Below are positions 18,125 to 27,572 of a stretch of 35,544 bases of DNA, piece after piece. Within the stretch, counting starts at the first letter, position 1, and each line of letters begins with the position of its first letter. The notes under the pieces are model-generated. The model saw only the letters and a list, made by a program, of their open reading frames with translations, had not been told where the DNA came from and did not search any database. A program made the translations under genes and the position numbers. Source of the stretch: Bradyrhizobium sp. LTSP885. GTDB lineage: Bacteria; Pseudomonadota; Alphaproteobacteria; Rhizobiales; Xanthobacteraceae. The stretch lies in the NCBI RefSeq assembly GCF_000938305.1, contig NZ_JYMT01000015.1, positions 2,794 through 38,337 of the forward strand, read 5' to 3'.

Positions 18125-18811
18125 ATGCTCGCATCAGCTGACCCCGATCTCGACGATGGGCCGCGGACCGGTAGGTCCGCGACCACGCGGATGTGCGCGG
18201 TCAGCCGCGAGGTGCATCCGATCGACGAACTGATCCGGTTTGTCGTAGCCCCCACGGGCGAGGTGATCCCGGATCTCAAGCGCAAGCTGCCGGGCCGCGG
18301 AATGTGGGTTTCCGCATCGCGGCGAAGCGTTGCGGAAGCCGTCCGTCGTCACCAATTTAGCAAGGGATTCAAGCGCGATGTCCGCGTCGCGCCGACCCTC
18401 CCCACTGACACCGACGCACTCCTGGTGCGCAGCCTCACCGAGGCACTGGCGATGGCCGCCAAGGCCGGCCAGGTCGTTTCGGGCTTCAGCAAGGTCGAGG
18501 ACGCGCTCAAGGCGGGCCAAACCGCAGCCCTGATCCACGCTTCCGACGGCGCTGCCGACGGAATCCGCAAATTGGACGCGATCGCCCGGCAAAGGGACGA
18601 AAAACGTGGTGAATCGCCGGTAATCGCCGCCGTCAATGTTTTGACGTCGGAAGAATTGGATTTGGCACTTGGGCGGTCAAATGTGATACATGCTGCCCTG
18701 CTCGCGGGCCCGGCGAGCAAGACGTTCCTGTCGCGCTGCCAGATGCTGGTTCGATACCGGATGGCCGACGACGACAAGACCGCCGAAGCGGCCAGAAATT
18801 CCAGAGCTTGA
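18125..18811 (+). CDS. ylxR: YlxR (DUF448) RNA-binding protein with L7Ae-like C-terminal part
   Basis: The 228-residue product joins a YlxR/DUF448 domain (residues about 18-95, with CAVSREVHPIDELIRFV and LPGRGMWVSASRRSVAEAV) to a C-terminal region resembling the L7Ae/L30e fold (ALAMAAKAGQVVSGFSKVEDALKAGQTAALIHASDGAADG). It is a predicted RNA-binding protein fixed between nusA and infB in many bacteria; the precise role is not established. The frame runs back into nusA, but AAAGGAG at 18107-18113 fits ATG 18125. The C-terminal half is longer than in Gram-positive YlxR, as is usual for alphaproteobacteria. Confidence 0.9.
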   Translation: MLASADPDLDDGPRTGRSATTRMCAVSREVHPIDELIRFVVAPTGEVIPDLKRKLPGRGMWVSASRRSVAEAVRRHQFSKGFKRDVRVAPTLPTDTDALLVRSLTEALAMAAKAGQVVSGFSKVEDALKAGQTAALIHASDGAADGIRKLDAIARQRDEKRGESPVIAAVNVLTSEELDLALGRSNVIHAALLAGPASKTFLSRCQMLVRYRMADDDKTAEAARNSRA

Positions 18812-18919
18812 TCCAGGAAGGCGGAGATCGCCTTTCCGACTGGATCACGCTCAATAAAAGACGACGCGTTGAAGGATTTGTGCGGGAAACGCACAGTGAA
18901 ACGAGATTAGGACTGCTGA

Positions 18920-21622
18920 ATGGTTGATACCAAATCCCCTGGCGACAAGACTCTGAGTGTTCCGACCAAGACGTTGTCGCTGAAGCCGCGCGTCGAGACG
19001 GGCACCGTGCGCCAGAGCTTCAGCCATGGCCGGACCAAGCAGGTCGTGGTCGAGAAGCGCGGCAAGCGCCGCGTCGGTGGCGATGGCCCCGGCGAGACGC
19101 ACGCTCCGGAACCCGTGGTTGCAAAGCCTGCACCGCCCCCGCCCGCCAGGCCACCGGCCGGCCGGCCCGGTGGCGCGTCAGGTCAGCCGCAGCGCAATGC
19201 CGGATCGGGCGTCGTGCTGCGCACGCTGACCGAGGATGAGCGCTCCGCACGCGCCAGCGCGCTGGCCGACGCCAGGCAGCGCGACGTCGAGGAACGCCAC
19301 CTTGCCGAAGAAGAAGCCAAGCGCCGCGCTATCCGCGACGTCGCCGAAAAGGCCGAGCGCGAGGCCGCCGAAGTCCGCCGCAAGGCGGAAGACGAGCGCC
19401 ATCGCCACGAAGAGGAGGCCAAGCGCAAGGCCGAGGTCGAAGCCAAGCGCCGCTTTGGCGAAGGCGAGGCCAAGCCCGGAGCGTCGGCCACCACCAGCAC
19501 CGCGCCCCGACCGACAACCAGTTCTACGCCGGCCCGCACCACGACGTCTGCGCCGGGCCGCACCACGACATCCGCGCCCGTGCGCACCACGGCCGCCGCG
19601 CCGGGAAGGCCGCCGGCGGTTGCCGCCGAGGCGGAGGAAGATGAAGCTCCGCGTCTGGTGCGCCGGCCCGGCGGCGCCGTGCGCCCCGTCGTTGCGCCCA
19701 AGCCCACCCAGAAGCCCGCCCCGCAGAAGCAGCGCGGCCGCCTCACCGTCGTCACCGCGCTCACCGCCGACGACGTGCGCGAGCGCTCGATCGCCTCGTT
19801 CCGCCGCCGTACCCAGCGTCTGAAGGGTCATGCCGCGAACGAACCGAAGGAAAAGCTGATCCGCGAGGTGGTGATCCCCGAAGCGATCACGATTCAGGAA
19901 CTCGCCAACCGCATGGCGGAACGCGCGGTCGAGGTCATCCGCATGCTGATGAAGCAGGGCGCGATGCACAAGATCACCGACGTGATCGACGCCGACACCG
20001 CGCAGCTGATCGCCGAAGAATTGGGCCACAGCGTCAGGCGCGTCGCCGCCTCCGACGTGGAAGAAGGCCTGTTCGACGTCGTCGACAATTCCACCGATAC
20101 CGAGCCGCGTTCGCCCGTGGTCACCGTCATGGGCCACGTCGACCACGGCAAGACCTCGCTGCTCGACGCGCTGCGCCACGCCAACGTGGTCTCAGGCGAA
20201 GCCGGCGGCATCACCCAGCATATCGGTGCCTACCAGGTGACTTCGCCAGAAAGCGGCAAGAAGATCACCTTCATCGATACGCCGGGCCACGCCGCGTTCA
20301 CCGCGATGCGCGCCCGCGGCGCCAAGGTCACCGACATCGTGATCCTGGTGGTCGCGGCCGATGACGGCGTCATGCCGCAGACCATCGAGGCGATCAATCA
20401 CGCCAAGGCGGCGAAGGTGCCGATGATCATCGCCATCAACAAGATCGACAAGCCCGACGCGAAGCCCGAGCGGGTGCGCACCGAGCTGCTGCAGTACGAG
20501 GTGCAGGTCGAATCGCTCGGCGGCGACGTCGTCGACGTCGAGGTGTCCGCCAAGAACAAGACCAATCTCGACAAGCTCTTGGAAATGATCGCGCTGCAGG
20601 CCGAAATCCTCGACCTGAAGACCAATTCGGAGCGTCCGGCGGAAGGCACCGTGATCGAAGCCAAGCTCGATCGCGGCCGCGGTCCGGTCGCGACCGTGCT
20701 GGTCCAGCGCGGCACGCTGCGGGTCGGCGACATCGTCGTCGCCGGCGCCGAGATGGGCCGGGTCCGCGCTTTGATCAACGATCAAGGTGAAACCATCGAC
20801 GAAGCCGGACCGTCGGTGCCGGTCGAGGTGCTCGGCTTCAACGGCCCGCCGGAAGCCGGCGATCGTCTGGCTGTCGTCGAGAACGAAGCCCGCGCCCGCC
20901 AGGTCACGAGCTATCGCGCCCACCAGAAGCGCGAAAACGCCGCGGCCTCGATTTCCGGCATGCGCGGCTCGCTCGAACAGATGATGTCGCAGCTCAAGAC
21001 TTCGGGCCGCAAGGACTTCCCGCTGATCATCAAGGCCGACGTGCAGGGCTCGCTGGAAGCGATCCTGGGCTCGCTGGAGAAGCTCGGCACCGACGAAGTC
21101 GCAGCCCGCATCCTGCATGCAGGCGTCGGCGGCATCTCGGAATCCGACGTCACGCTGGCGGAAGGCTTCAACGCCGCCATCATCGGCTTCTCGGTCCGCG
21201 CCAACAAGGAAGCGGCGGCCGCGGCCAAGCGCAACGGCATCGAGATCCGCTACTACAACATCATCTACGATCTGGTGGATGACATCAAAAAGGCGATGTC
21301 CGGCCTGCTCGCGCCGACGCTGCGCGAAACCATGCTGGGCAACGCACTGATCCTGGAAGTGTTCAACATTTCCAAGGTCGGCAAGGTCGCGGGTTGCCGC
21401 GTCACCGACGGCACTGTGGAGCGCGGCGCCAATGTTCGCCTGATACGCGACAACGTCGTGGTGCACGAGGGCAAGCTTTCGACGCTGAAGCGCTTCAAGG
21501 ATGAAGTGAAGGAAGTGGTTTCCGGCCAGGAATGCGGCATGGCGTTCGAGAACTACGGCGACATGCGTGCCGGCGACGTGATCGAATGCTACCGCGTCGA
21601 GACGATCCAGCGCTCTCTGTAA
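18920..21622 (+). CDS. infB: Translation initiation factor IF-2
   Basis: The 900-residue GTPase places initiator tRNA on the 30S subunit. The N-terminal 330 residues are low-complexity: a basic start, a charged helical segment rich in Ala/Glu/Arg (about 110-190) and Thr/Pro/Ala repeats (about 190-235, repeated [12 protein letters not shown] units). An IF2_N motif follows ([20 protein letters not shown], about 325). The G domain has G1 GHVDHGKT at 405-412, G3 DTPGH near 455 and G4 NKID near 512. Domains II to IV reach the C-terminus ([21 protein letters not shown]). ATG 18920 opens the conserved start [16 protein letters not shown] 478-residue antisense frame is a shadow. Confidence 0.97.
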   Translation: MVDTKSPGDKTLSVPTKTLSLKPRVETGTVRQSFSHGRTKQVVVEKRGKRRVGGDGPGETHAPEPVVAKPAPPPPARPPAGRPGGASGQPQRNAGSGVVLRTLTEDERSARASALADARQRDVEERHLAEEEAKRRAIRDVAEKAEREAAEVRRKAEDERHRHEEEAKRKAEVEAKRRFGEGEAKPGASATTSTAPRPTTSSTPARTTTSAPGRTTTSAPVRTTAAAPGRPPAVAAEAEEDEAPRLVRRPGGAVRPVVAPKPTQKPAPQKQRGRLTVVTALTADDVRERSIASFRRRTQRLKGHAANEPKEKLIREVVIPEAITIQELANRMAERAVEVIRMLMKQGAMHKITDVIDADTAQLIAEELGHSVRRVAASDVEEGLFDVVDNSTDTEPRSPVVTVMGHVDHGKTSLLDALRHANVVSGEAGGITQHIGAYQVTSPESGKKITFIDTPGHAAFTAMRARGAKVTDIVILVVAADDGVMPQTIEAINHAKAAKVPMIIAINKIDKPDAKPERVRTELLQYEVQVESLGGDVVDVEVSAKNKTNLDKLLEMIALQAEILDLKTNSERPAEGTVIEAKLDRGRGPVATVLVQRGTLRVGDIVVAGAEMGRVRALINDQGETIDEAGPSVPVEVLGFNGPPEAGDRLAVVENEARARQVTSYRAHQKRENAAASISGMRGSLEQMMSQLKTSGRKDFPLIIKADVQGSLEAILGSLEKLGTDEVAARILHAGVGGISESDVTLAEGFNAAIIGFSVRANKEAAAAAKRNGIEIRYYNIIYDLVDDIKKAMSGLLAPTLRETMLGNALILEVFNISKVGKVAGCRVTDGTVERGANVRLIRDNVVVHEGKLSTLKRFKDEVKEVVSGQECGMAFENYGDMRAGDVIECYRVETIQRSL

Positions 21623-21672
21623 GTCCAAATCTTACGAAGCGCCTGGTTCATTAGCTGAAAATGCCGCGGCGT

Positions 21673-21691
21673 GGCCGGACCTGGTCCGGCC
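21673..21691. repeat. Hairpin 1 in the infB-rbfA gap
   Basis: GGCCGGACC at 21673-21681 and GGTCCGGCC at 21683-21691 form a near-perfect palindrome. No T-run follows, so it is more likely a processing or pausing site than a strong terminator. Confidence 0.5.
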
Positions 21692-21726
21692 TCCCGCGCA
21701 TTGCCTGATTTGAAAATTTGGGAATC

Positions 21727-21761
21727 GATGCCCGTGGTCGGCCGCGGGCATCACGATTTTG
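21727..21761 (+). terminator. Hairpin 2 in the infB-rbfA gap, weak terminator-like
   Basis: GATGCCCG at 21727-21734 pairs with CGGGCATC at 21745-21752, followed by ACGATTTT. It ends about 10 bases before the rbfA ATG, close enough to affect its translation as well as readthrough from infB. Confidence 0.4.
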
Positions 21762-21771
21762 GAAGAAGATC

Positions 21772-22182
21772 ATGCCCCGCCAAACCAAGAGCACCGCCTC
21801 CGGCGGCTCGCAACGACAATTACGCGTCGGCGAAACGGTTCGCCATGCGGTTGCCGATATTCTGTCGCAAGGTGACGTTCACGATCCGGATCTCGAAGGC
21901 CACATCATCACCGTTCCCGAGGTGCGTATGTCGCCGGACCTGAAGCTCGCCACAGTCTATGTGATGCCGCTCGGCGGACGCGACACCGACGTCGTGATCG
22001 CCGCGCTCGAGCGCAACAAGAAATTCCTGCGCGGCGAGATCGCGCATCGCGTTAACCTGAAATTCGCACCTGACATTCGCTTTCGCGTCGATGAACGATT
22101 CGACGAAGCGGAACGTATCGAGAAATTACTGCGAACACCTGCGGTGCAGAGAGACCTCGCACCCGATTCGGACGACGAGTGA
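21772..22182 (+). CDS. rbfA: 30S ribosome-binding factor RbfA
   Basis: The 136-residue product is a KH-fold protein that binds pre-16S rRNA in late 30S maturation and cold adaptation. Family marks are [27 protein letters not shown], then [24 protein letters not shown], and the end of the domain [25 protein letters not shown] long unconserved leader could be read from 21718, but GGAAGAAG before ATG 21772 and the basic [12 protein letters not shown] start favour 21772. The stop TGA overlaps the truB start (22180-22184). Two hairpins separate it from infB. Confidence 0.94.
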   Translation: MPRQTKSTASGGSQRQLRVGETVRHAVADILSQGDVHDPDLEGHIITVPEVRMSPDLKLATVYVMPLGGRDTDVVIAALERNKKFLRGEIAHRVNLKFAPDIRFRVDERFDEAERIEKLLRTPAVQRDLAPDSDDE

Positions 22183-23291
22183 TGACTGTGACGACGACCA
22201 GCAGCGCGATCGACGCTGATGATGCCGACAAGCGCGACGCCGAGCGGAATATTTTTTCCGAAGCGCGCGGCGACGAGCAGCGCCGGGTGAACAACGATCC
22301 GCGCCCGAGGCAGGGCAAGCAGAACCAGCAGCCGCGCCGCGACAAGCGTGACGTGCACGGCTGGGTCGTGCTCGACAAGCCGATCGGCATGACCTCGACG
22401 CACGCGGTCGCGGTGCTCAAGCGGCTGTTCTCCGCCAAGCGCGCGGGCCATGCCGGCACGCTCGATCCGCTCGCCTCCGGCGGCTTGCCGATTGCCCTGG
22501 GTGAAGCCACCAAGACGGTGCCGTTCGTGATGGACGGCCGCAAACGCTACCGCTTCACGGTGTCGTGGGGCGAGGAGCGCGACACCGACGACACCGAGGG
22601 ACGCGCCGTCAAGACCAGCGAGGTCAGGCCGACCGCCGATTCGATCCGCGATCTGCTGCCCCGCTTCACCGGGGTGATCGAGCAGATCCCGCCGCAATAT
22701 TCGGCGATCAAGGTGCAGGGCGAGCGCGCCTATGATCTGGCGCGTGACGGCGAGACCGTGGAACTGAAGCCCCGCCCGGTCGAGATTCACGAATTAATCC
22801 TTGTGGAACATGGAGATAACGGCCAATCCGTGTTCGAGGCCGAGTGCGGCAAGGGAACCTATGTGCGGGCACTGGCCCGCGATATGGGCCGGATTCTTGG
22901 CTGTTTCGGCCATATCTGCGCGCTGCGGCGGACCCTTGTCGGCCCGTTCACGGAAGCGGACATGATTCCGCTGGAACAGTTAGAGGCTTTATGCAATAGA
23001 GCCGCGTCGGGCGAGGGCAGCCTCGCCGACGCGCTTTTGCCCGTTGAGACCGCGCTGGACGACATCCCGGCACTGGCCGTCACACGGGCTGATGCGGCAA
23101 GGCTCCATAGGGGCCAGGCCGTTTTGTTGCGCGGACGGGATGCGCCCAATACTAGCGGCACAGTCTATGTCACGGTGGCAGGCCGGCTTCTGGCCCTCGC
23201 CGAAATTGGCAATGGCGAACTCATCCCCAAGCGCGTGTTCAACCTGAACGGACTGACTGCCAGTCCGGTTCGCAACAATGAAAGTGTTTGA
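22182..23291 (+). CDS. truB: tRNA pseudouridine(55) synthase TruB
   Basis: The 369-residue enzyme isomerises U55 in the T-loop of tRNAs. The catalytic Asp is Asp95 in [10 protein letters not shown]; the preceding [17 protein letters not shown] is the family signature, and [16 protein letters not shown] and [16 protein letters not shown] follow. About 58 charged residues precede the conserved domain (rich in Asp, Arg, Gln), an extension longer than in E. coli TruB. The start is ATG 22182 or GTG 22179, both overlapping the rbfA stop, so translation is coupled. rpsO begins three bases after the stop. Confidence 0.95.
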   Translation: MTVTTTSSAIDADDADKRDAERNIFSEARGDEQRRVNNDPRPRQGKQNQQPRRDKRDVHGWVVLDKPIGMTSTHAVAVLKRLFSAKRAGHAGTLDPLASGGLPIALGEATKTVPFVMDGRKRYRFTVSWGEERDTDDTEGRAVKTSEVRPTADSIRDLLPRFTGVIEQIPPQYSAIKVQGERAYDLARDGETVELKPRPVEIHELILVEHGDNGQSVFEAECGKGTYVRALARDMGRILGCFGHICALRRTLVGPFTEADMIPLEQLEALCNRAASGEGSLADALLPVETALDDIPALAVTRADAARLHRGQAVLLRGRDAPNTSGTVYVTVAGRLLALAEIGNGELIPKRVFNLNGLTASPVRNNESV

Positions 23292-23293
23292 CG

Positions 23294-23563
23294 ATGTCGA
23301 TTACCGCCGAACGCAAAGCGGAAGTCATCAAGACCAATGCCAACAAGACCGGCGACACCGGTTCGCCCGAGGTCCAGGTCGCGATCCTGACGGAACGCAT
23401 CACCAACCTCACCGAGCACTTCAAGACCCACGTGAAGGACAATCATTCACGCCGCGGCCTCCTGAAGCTCGTGTCGACGCGTCGTTCCCTGCTCGACTAC
23501 ATCAAGAAGAAGGACGAGGCGCGCTACAAGGCGCTGCTCGAAAAGCACAACATCCGTCGTTGA
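23294..23563 (+). CDS. rpsO: 30S ribosomal protein S15
   Basis: The 89-residue product is exactly the expected length of S15, a primary 16S rRNA-binding protein of the 30S platform. Diagnostic segments are [20 protein letters not shown] near residues 18-37, DNHSRRGLL near 48, and LLDYIKKKD near 69. The TTG at 23288 in the same frame is rejected for ATG 23294, which gives the canonical MSITAERK start. It is the last gene of the rimP operon and is followed by a strong hairpin, then by pnp after 291 bp, the usual rpsO-pnp neighbourhood. Confidence 0.97.
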   Translation: MSITAERKAEVIKTNANKTGDTGSPEVQVAILTERITNLTEHFKTHVKDNHSRRGLLKLVSTRRSLLDYIKKKDEARYKALLEKHNIRR

Positions 23564-23574
23564 TGTTGAGAAGC

Positions 23575-23600
23575 ACGCGCGCGCGGTTCGCGCGCGTTTT
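23575..23600 (+). terminator. Intrinsic terminator after rpsO
   Basis: ACGCGCGCG 23575-23583 pairs with CGCGCGCGT 23589-23597 around a five-base loop, followed by a run of four T. It lies 12 bases after the rpsO stop and probably ends part of the operon transcript before pnp. Confidence 0.7.
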
Positions 23601-23854
23601 CGTATGATCTTCCGGAAAAGCGGACTTTCGAATTGTCGAAAGATGATCATGCGCACTAGCGTCCAGCAGCAATCCGGCCGCCGGACGGGGCAAGATGCCC
23701 AGATGACCGAAGGGATGGAAGCCATCCGAAATCCAAAGACCATGGCAGGATCGCCGGATACTGATCGCCAGATCGCGTCAGTATCTAGCCGTCTTGCGCA
23801 TGGTCTTTGCGTTTCAGGCTCCGTGCCTTCGTGAAACCATGAAAGAAGACCAAA
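23601..23854. other. rpsO-pnp gap with a small hairpin
   Basis: The 254 bases hold no convincing gene; a 76-residue frame at 23604-23834 (+) has no recognisable features. CTTTCG 23625-23630 pairs with CGAAAG 23637-23642, next to GATGATCATGCGC, which resembles a repeat I remember from this genus. A pnp promoter probably lies here but no clear -35/-10 pair stands out. Confidence 0.35.
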
Positions 23855-26011
23855 ATGTTCAACAAGCATTCTGTCGAGATCGACTGGGGTGGACGTCCCC
23901 TCAAGCTTGAAACCGGCAAGATCGCCCGCCAGGCCGACGGCGCCGTGGTGGCGACCTATGGCGAGACCGTGGTGCTCGCCACCGTCGTGGCGGCGAAGAC
24001 GCCGCGCGAAGGCGTCGACTTCCTGCCGCTCACGGTCGACTACCAGGAGAAGACCTATGCCGCGGGCCGCATCCCCGGCGGCTATTTCAAGCGCGAAGGA
24101 CGCCCGACCGAAAAGGAGACGCTGGTCTCCCGCCTGATCGATCGCCCGATCCGCCCGCTGTTCGTCGACGGCTGGCGCAACGAGACCCAGGTGATCGTCA
24201 CCGTTCTCTCCCACGACATGGAGAACGATCCTGACATCGTGGCGCTGGTGGCTTCGTCCGCCGCGCTGACCCTGTCCGGCGCACCCTTCAAGGGCCCGAT
24301 CGGTGCAGCACGCGTCGGCTTCGCCAATGACGAATACGTGCTCAACCCGACGCTGGACGAGATGACCGAAACCCAGCTCGACCTCGTCGTCGCCGGCACC
24401 GCCGACGCCGTGCTGATGGTCGAATCGGAAGCCAAGGAGCTCAACGAAGACGTGATGCTCGGCGCGGTCATGTTCGGCCATCGCCACTTCCAGCCGGTCA
24501 TCAACGCGATCATCGAGCTCGCCGAGAAAGCCGCCAAGGAGCCGCGCGAGGTCATCACGATCGACAATTCGGCGATCGAGAAGGAAATGCTTGGTTTCGC
24601 CGAGCAGGACCTCCGCAAGGCCTATGCGCTCCCGGTGAAGCAGGAACGCTATGCCGCGGTCGGCAAGGTCAAGGAAAAGGTGCTCGCGCACTTCTTCCCG
24701 GAAGGCCAGGAGCCGAAATACGACAAGCTGCGCGTCGCCGGCGTGTTCAAGGAACTCGAAGCCAAGATCGTCCGCTGGAACATCCTCGACACCGGCAAGC
24801 GCATCGACGGCCGTGACGCCAAGACCGTGCGCAACATCGTCGCCGAAGCCGGCATCCTGCCGCGCGCCCATGGTTCGGCGCTGTTCACCCGCGGTGAGAC
24901 CCAGGCGATGGTCGTGACCACGCTCGGCACCGGTGAGGACGAGCAGTACATCGACGCGCTGGCGGGAACCTACAAGGAAACGTTCCTGCTGCACTACAAC
25001 TTCCCTCCCTACTCGGTCGGTGAAACCGGTCGCCTCGGCGGCACCAAGCGCCGCGAGATCGGCCACGGCAAGCTCGCCTGGCGCGCGATCCATCCGGTGC
25101 TGCCGCCGCATCACGAGTTCCCCTACACGGTGCGCGTCGTCTCGGAGGTCACCGAGTCGAACGGTTCGTCGTCAATGGCCTCGGTCTGCGGCGCCTCGCT
25201 GGCGTTGATGGATGCGGGCGTGCCGTTGAAGCGGCCGACCGCGGGTATCGCGATGGGCCTGATCCTCGAAGACAAGCGCTTCGCGGTGCTCTCGGACATC
25301 CTCGGTGACGAGGATCATCTCGGCGACATGGACTTCAAGGTCGCCGGCACCGAGCTGGGCATCACCTCGCTGCAGATGGACATCAAGATCGAGGGCATCA
25401 CCGAGGAGATCATGAAGGTCGCGCTCGGACAGGCCAAGGACGGCCGCATCCATATCCTGGGTGAGATGTCCAAGGCACTGACCGCCGCGCGTGCCGAGCT
25501 CGGCGAATATGCGCCGCGCATCGAGACCTTCAAGATCGCCACCGACAAGATCCGTGAAGTGATCGGTACCGGCGGCAAGGTGATCCGCGAGATCGTCGAG
25601 AAGACCGGCGCCAAGGTCAACATCGAGGACGATGGCACCGTGAAGGTCGCCTCCAACGATGGCGAGGCGATGAAGGCTGCGATCAAGTGGATCAAGTCGA
25701 TCGCATCGGATCCGGAGATCGGCCTGATCTATGACGGCACCGTCGTCAAGGTGATGGAGTTCGGCGCTTTCGTGAACTTCTTCGGCGCCAAGGACGGCCT
25801 GGTCCACATCAGCCAGCTCGCTTCGGCGCGCGTGCAGAAGACCTCGGACGTCGTCAAGGAAGGCGACAAGGTCAAGGTCAAGCTGCTCGGGTTCGACGAT
25901 CGCGGCAAGACCCGGCTCTCGATGAAGGCGGTCGACCAGCAGACCGGCGAAGATCTCGAAGCCAAGCAGAAGACCGACGGACCGGCGCCCCGCGAAGCCG
26001 CCGGCGAGTAA
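23855..26011 (+). CDS. pnp: Polyribonucleotide nucleotidyltransferase (PNPase)
   Basis: The 718-residue phosphorolytic 3'-5' exoribonuclease is a trimeric enzyme of RNA decay. The two RNase PH domains are visible: the first from [21 protein letters not shown] with the [17 protein letters not shown] segment, and the second from about residue 310 ([46 protein letters not shown]). A KH domain (about 560-620, [18 protein letters not shown]) and an S1 domain (about 625-695, [21 protein letters not shown]) follow. ATG 23855 opens the conserved sequence. A perfect terminator follows at 26035. A 555-residue antisense frame is a shadow. Confidence 0.98.
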   Translation: MFNKHSVEIDWGGRPLKLETGKIARQADGAVVATYGETVVLATVVAAKTPREGVDFLPLTVDYQEKTYAAGRIPGGYFKREGRPTEKETLVSRLIDRPIRPLFVDGWRNETQVIVTVLSHDMENDPDIVALVASSAALTLSGAPFKGPIGAARVGFANDEYVLNPTLDEMTETQLDLVVAGTADAVLMVESEAKELNEDVMLGAVMFGHRHFQPVINAIIELAEKAAKEPREVITIDNSAIEKEMLGFAEQDLRKAYALPVKQERYAAVGKVKEKVLAHFFPEGQEPKYDKLRVAGVFKELEAKIVRWNILDTGKRIDGRDAKTVRNIVAEAGILPRAHGSALFTRGETQAMVVTTLGTGEDEQYIDALAGTYKETFLLHYNFPPYSVGETGRLGGTKRREIGHGKLAWRAIHPVLPPHHEFPYTVRVVSEVTESNGSSSMASVCGASLALMDAGVPLKRPTAGIAMGLILEDKRFAVLSDILGDEDHLGDMDFKVAGTELGITSLQMDIKIEGITEEIMKVALGQAKDGRIHILGEMSKALTAARAELGEYAPRIETFKIATDKIREVIGTGGKVIREIVEKTGAKVNIEDDGTVKVASNDGEAMKAAIKWIKSIASDPEIGLIYDGTVVKVMEFGAFVNFFGAKDGLVHISQLASARVQKTSDVVKEGDKVKVKLLGFDDRGKTRLSMKAVDQQTGEDLEAKQKTDGPAPREAAGE

Positions 26012-26034
26012 AGTCTGATTGGAACGAAATGACC

Positions 26035-26060
26035 AAGGGCGGCCGAAAGGCCGCCCTTTT
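26035..26060 (+). terminator. Intrinsic terminator after pnp
   Basis: AAGGGCGGCC 26035-26044 and GGCCGCCCTT 26049-26058 form a perfect 10-bp stem with a GAAA tetraloop, followed by a T-run. It is the textbook end of the pnp transcript. Confidence 0.9.
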
Positions 26061-26200
26061 GTTTGTTACGATGCTCCGGCGATGCGCGATTCCGACGCAG
26101 CGTCACAATGACCGTCTTCGAAACTGCGTACGGTGTCTCGCGCGTATTTCGCTGCGCTCTGTCGACGACGGACCCATAGCTTCAGGTGAGGAGAGAAATG

Positions 26201-26935
26201 ATGACATCCCTATCCCGGCGCCAGCTTGTGTTAGCAGCAACCACGGCGGCAGTGGCCGCCGCCGCTCCGCGCTTCGTGTTCGCGCAAGCAACGACGCCAT
26301 CGGCGGCCGCGCCGTTCTCGGTCCCGCTGCTGACTTATCCGACGACCGCGTTCGAACCGCACATCGATGCCAAGACGATGGAGATCCATCACGACAAGCA
26401 TCACCAAGCCTACGTCACCAATTTGAACAATTTCGTCAAGGACAATCCGCAGATCGCCGACAAGCCGATCACGGATGTGCTCGTCAATCTTGCTAATTTG
26501 CCGGAATCGGTCCGCACCGGCGTGCGCAACAATCTGGGCGGCCACGCCAACCACACGATGTTCTGGCAGATCATGGGACCGAACGGCGGCAAGCCGGATG
26601 GCGAGGTGCTCGCCGCGATCGAGCGCGACCTCGGCGGCATCGAGAAATTCCAGACCGACTTCAACGCAGCCGGCGGACGCGTGTTCGGCTCCGGTTGGGT
26701 CTTCGTCACGGTAACCAAGGACGGCAAGCTCGCGATCGAGACGCGGCCGAACCAGGACAACCCGATCATGGACGGCAAGCGCGCGTTGCTCGGCAACGAC
26801 GTCTGGGAACACGCCTATTATCTGACCTACCAGAACCGCCGGCCGGACTATCTCAAGGCGTGGTGGAATACGGTGAACTGGAAGGCCGTCGGCGAGCGCT
26901 ATGCGGCGGCAAAGGCCGGGACGCTCGGCGTCTGA
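26201..26935 (+). CDS. Fe/Mn superoxide dismutase with Tat signal peptide
   Basis: The 244-residue product dismutates superoxide. All four metal ligands are visible: His in EIHHDKHHQAYV, His in GGHANHTMFW, and Asp and His in NDVWEHAYY. The N-terminus is a twin-arginine signal: SRRQLVLA followed by an Ala-rich hydrophobic stretch ending APRFVFAQA, so the mature enzyme should be exported folded to the periplasm. Metal choice (Fe or Mn) is undecided. AGGAGAG at 26189-26195 fits ATG 26201 best; ATG 26198 is an alternative. It stands alone between two terminators (26035 and 26993), so it is probably monocistronic. Confidence 0.93.
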   Translation: MTSLSRRQLVLAATTAAVAAAAPRFVFAQATTPSAAAPFSVPLLTYPTTAFEPHIDAKTMEIHHDKHHQAYVTNLNNFVKDNPQIADKPITDVLVNLANLPESVRTGVRNNLGGHANHTMFWQIMGPNGGKPDGEVLAAIERDLGGIEKFQTDFNAAGGRVFGSGWVFVTVTKDGKLAIETRPNQDNPIMDGKRALLGNDVWEHAYYLTYQNRRPDYLKAWWNTVNWKAVGERYAAAKAGTLGV

Positions 26936-26992
26936 GCCCGGCTGCGCGGCTCGCCAGCCGCGACGTCATCCGGTAAACTGAAAGCCACGATC

Positions 26993-27022
26993 AAGGCCTC
27001 GCGGGAGATCGCGGGGCCTTTC
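26993..27022 (+). terminator. Terminator-like hairpin after the SOD gene
   Basis: AAGGCCTCGC at 26993-27002 pairs with GCGGGGCCTT at 27011-27020 (10 bp, one T-G wobble), loop of eight bases, followed by a short T-run. It ends 20 bases before the GNAT start codon. Confidence 0.55.
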
Positions 27023-27041
27023 GCACCATGAGACATCCACG

Positions 27042-27494
27042 ATGACGCTCCCCACCATTCGCCCCGCCCGGCCGGACGAATATGACGAAATCGCCCGCGT
27101 CTGGATGGAGAGCTGGGTCTCGACTGGCCTCGCCGAGGCCAGCGATGTCCTGCTGACCGCTCTGCGCGCACGCTTGCGCGAAGAGGTCGAAAGCGGCTGG
27201 AGCCTGTTCGTCGCCGAGGATCAGGCAACGCTTGCCGGCATGCTGGCGCTGCATCTCTCCGACAACTACCTCGACCAGCTCTTCGTCGCGCCGGCCTATC
27301 ACGGCAGAAGCGTCGGGCGACAGCTGCTTGCCTTCACACGCCAGCTCTTGCCCGACGAAATCTGGCTGCGCTGCGCGGTCGGAAACGAAAAGGCGTGGCG
27401 CTGGTATGAGCGCGAAGGTTTTGTGTTTGAGGGGGAGAAGCTCAATCCGCTGAACGGTCTGATGATGAAGTACTATCGGTGGAAGAGGCGATAA
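27042..27494 (+). CDS. GNAT family N-acetyltransferase
   Basis: The 150-residue product has the GNAT core: LDQLFVAPAYHGRSVGRQLLAF (residues about 78-99) holds the acetyl-CoA loop, here GRSVGRQ, and NEKAWRWYEREGFVFEGE near 120-137 is motif B. The N-terminus IRPARPDEYDEIARVWMESW is typical. The substrate is unknown. ATG 27042 follows a hairpin by about 20 bases and there is no strong Shine-Dalgarno. It probably belongs with no operon, or with the exported protein gene after it (79-bp gap). Confidence 0.87.
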   Translation: MTLPTIRPARPDEYDEIARVWMESWVSTGLAEASDVLLTALRARLREEVESGWSLFVAEDQATLAGMLALHLSDNYLDQLFVAPAYHGRSVGRQLLAFTRQLLPDEIWLRCAVGNEKAWRWYEREGFVFEGEKLNPLNGLMMKYYRWKRR

Positions 27495-27572
27495 GCGCTG
27501 CGGCTCGCCTTGCGGTGCCGGGGCGCACGCTCTAGTTTAGCAGCCAGTCGCATCAACTTTCATTCGTCAATC

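Noticed and set aside
20192..21628. 478-residue open frame opposite infB
   Set aside because: Shadow of IF-2; rich in His/Asp/Arg as expected from reversed GC-rich codons.
23604..23834. 76-residue frame between rpsO and pnp
   Set aside because: No motif, follows directly on a terminator, and contains repeat-like bases; more likely leader of pnp.
23447..25114. 555-residue open frame on the - strand opposite pnp
   Set aside because: High-GC shadow: pnp on the + strand has every PNPase domain, while the antisense product is a low-complexity Arg/Asp/His-rich peptide without motifs.
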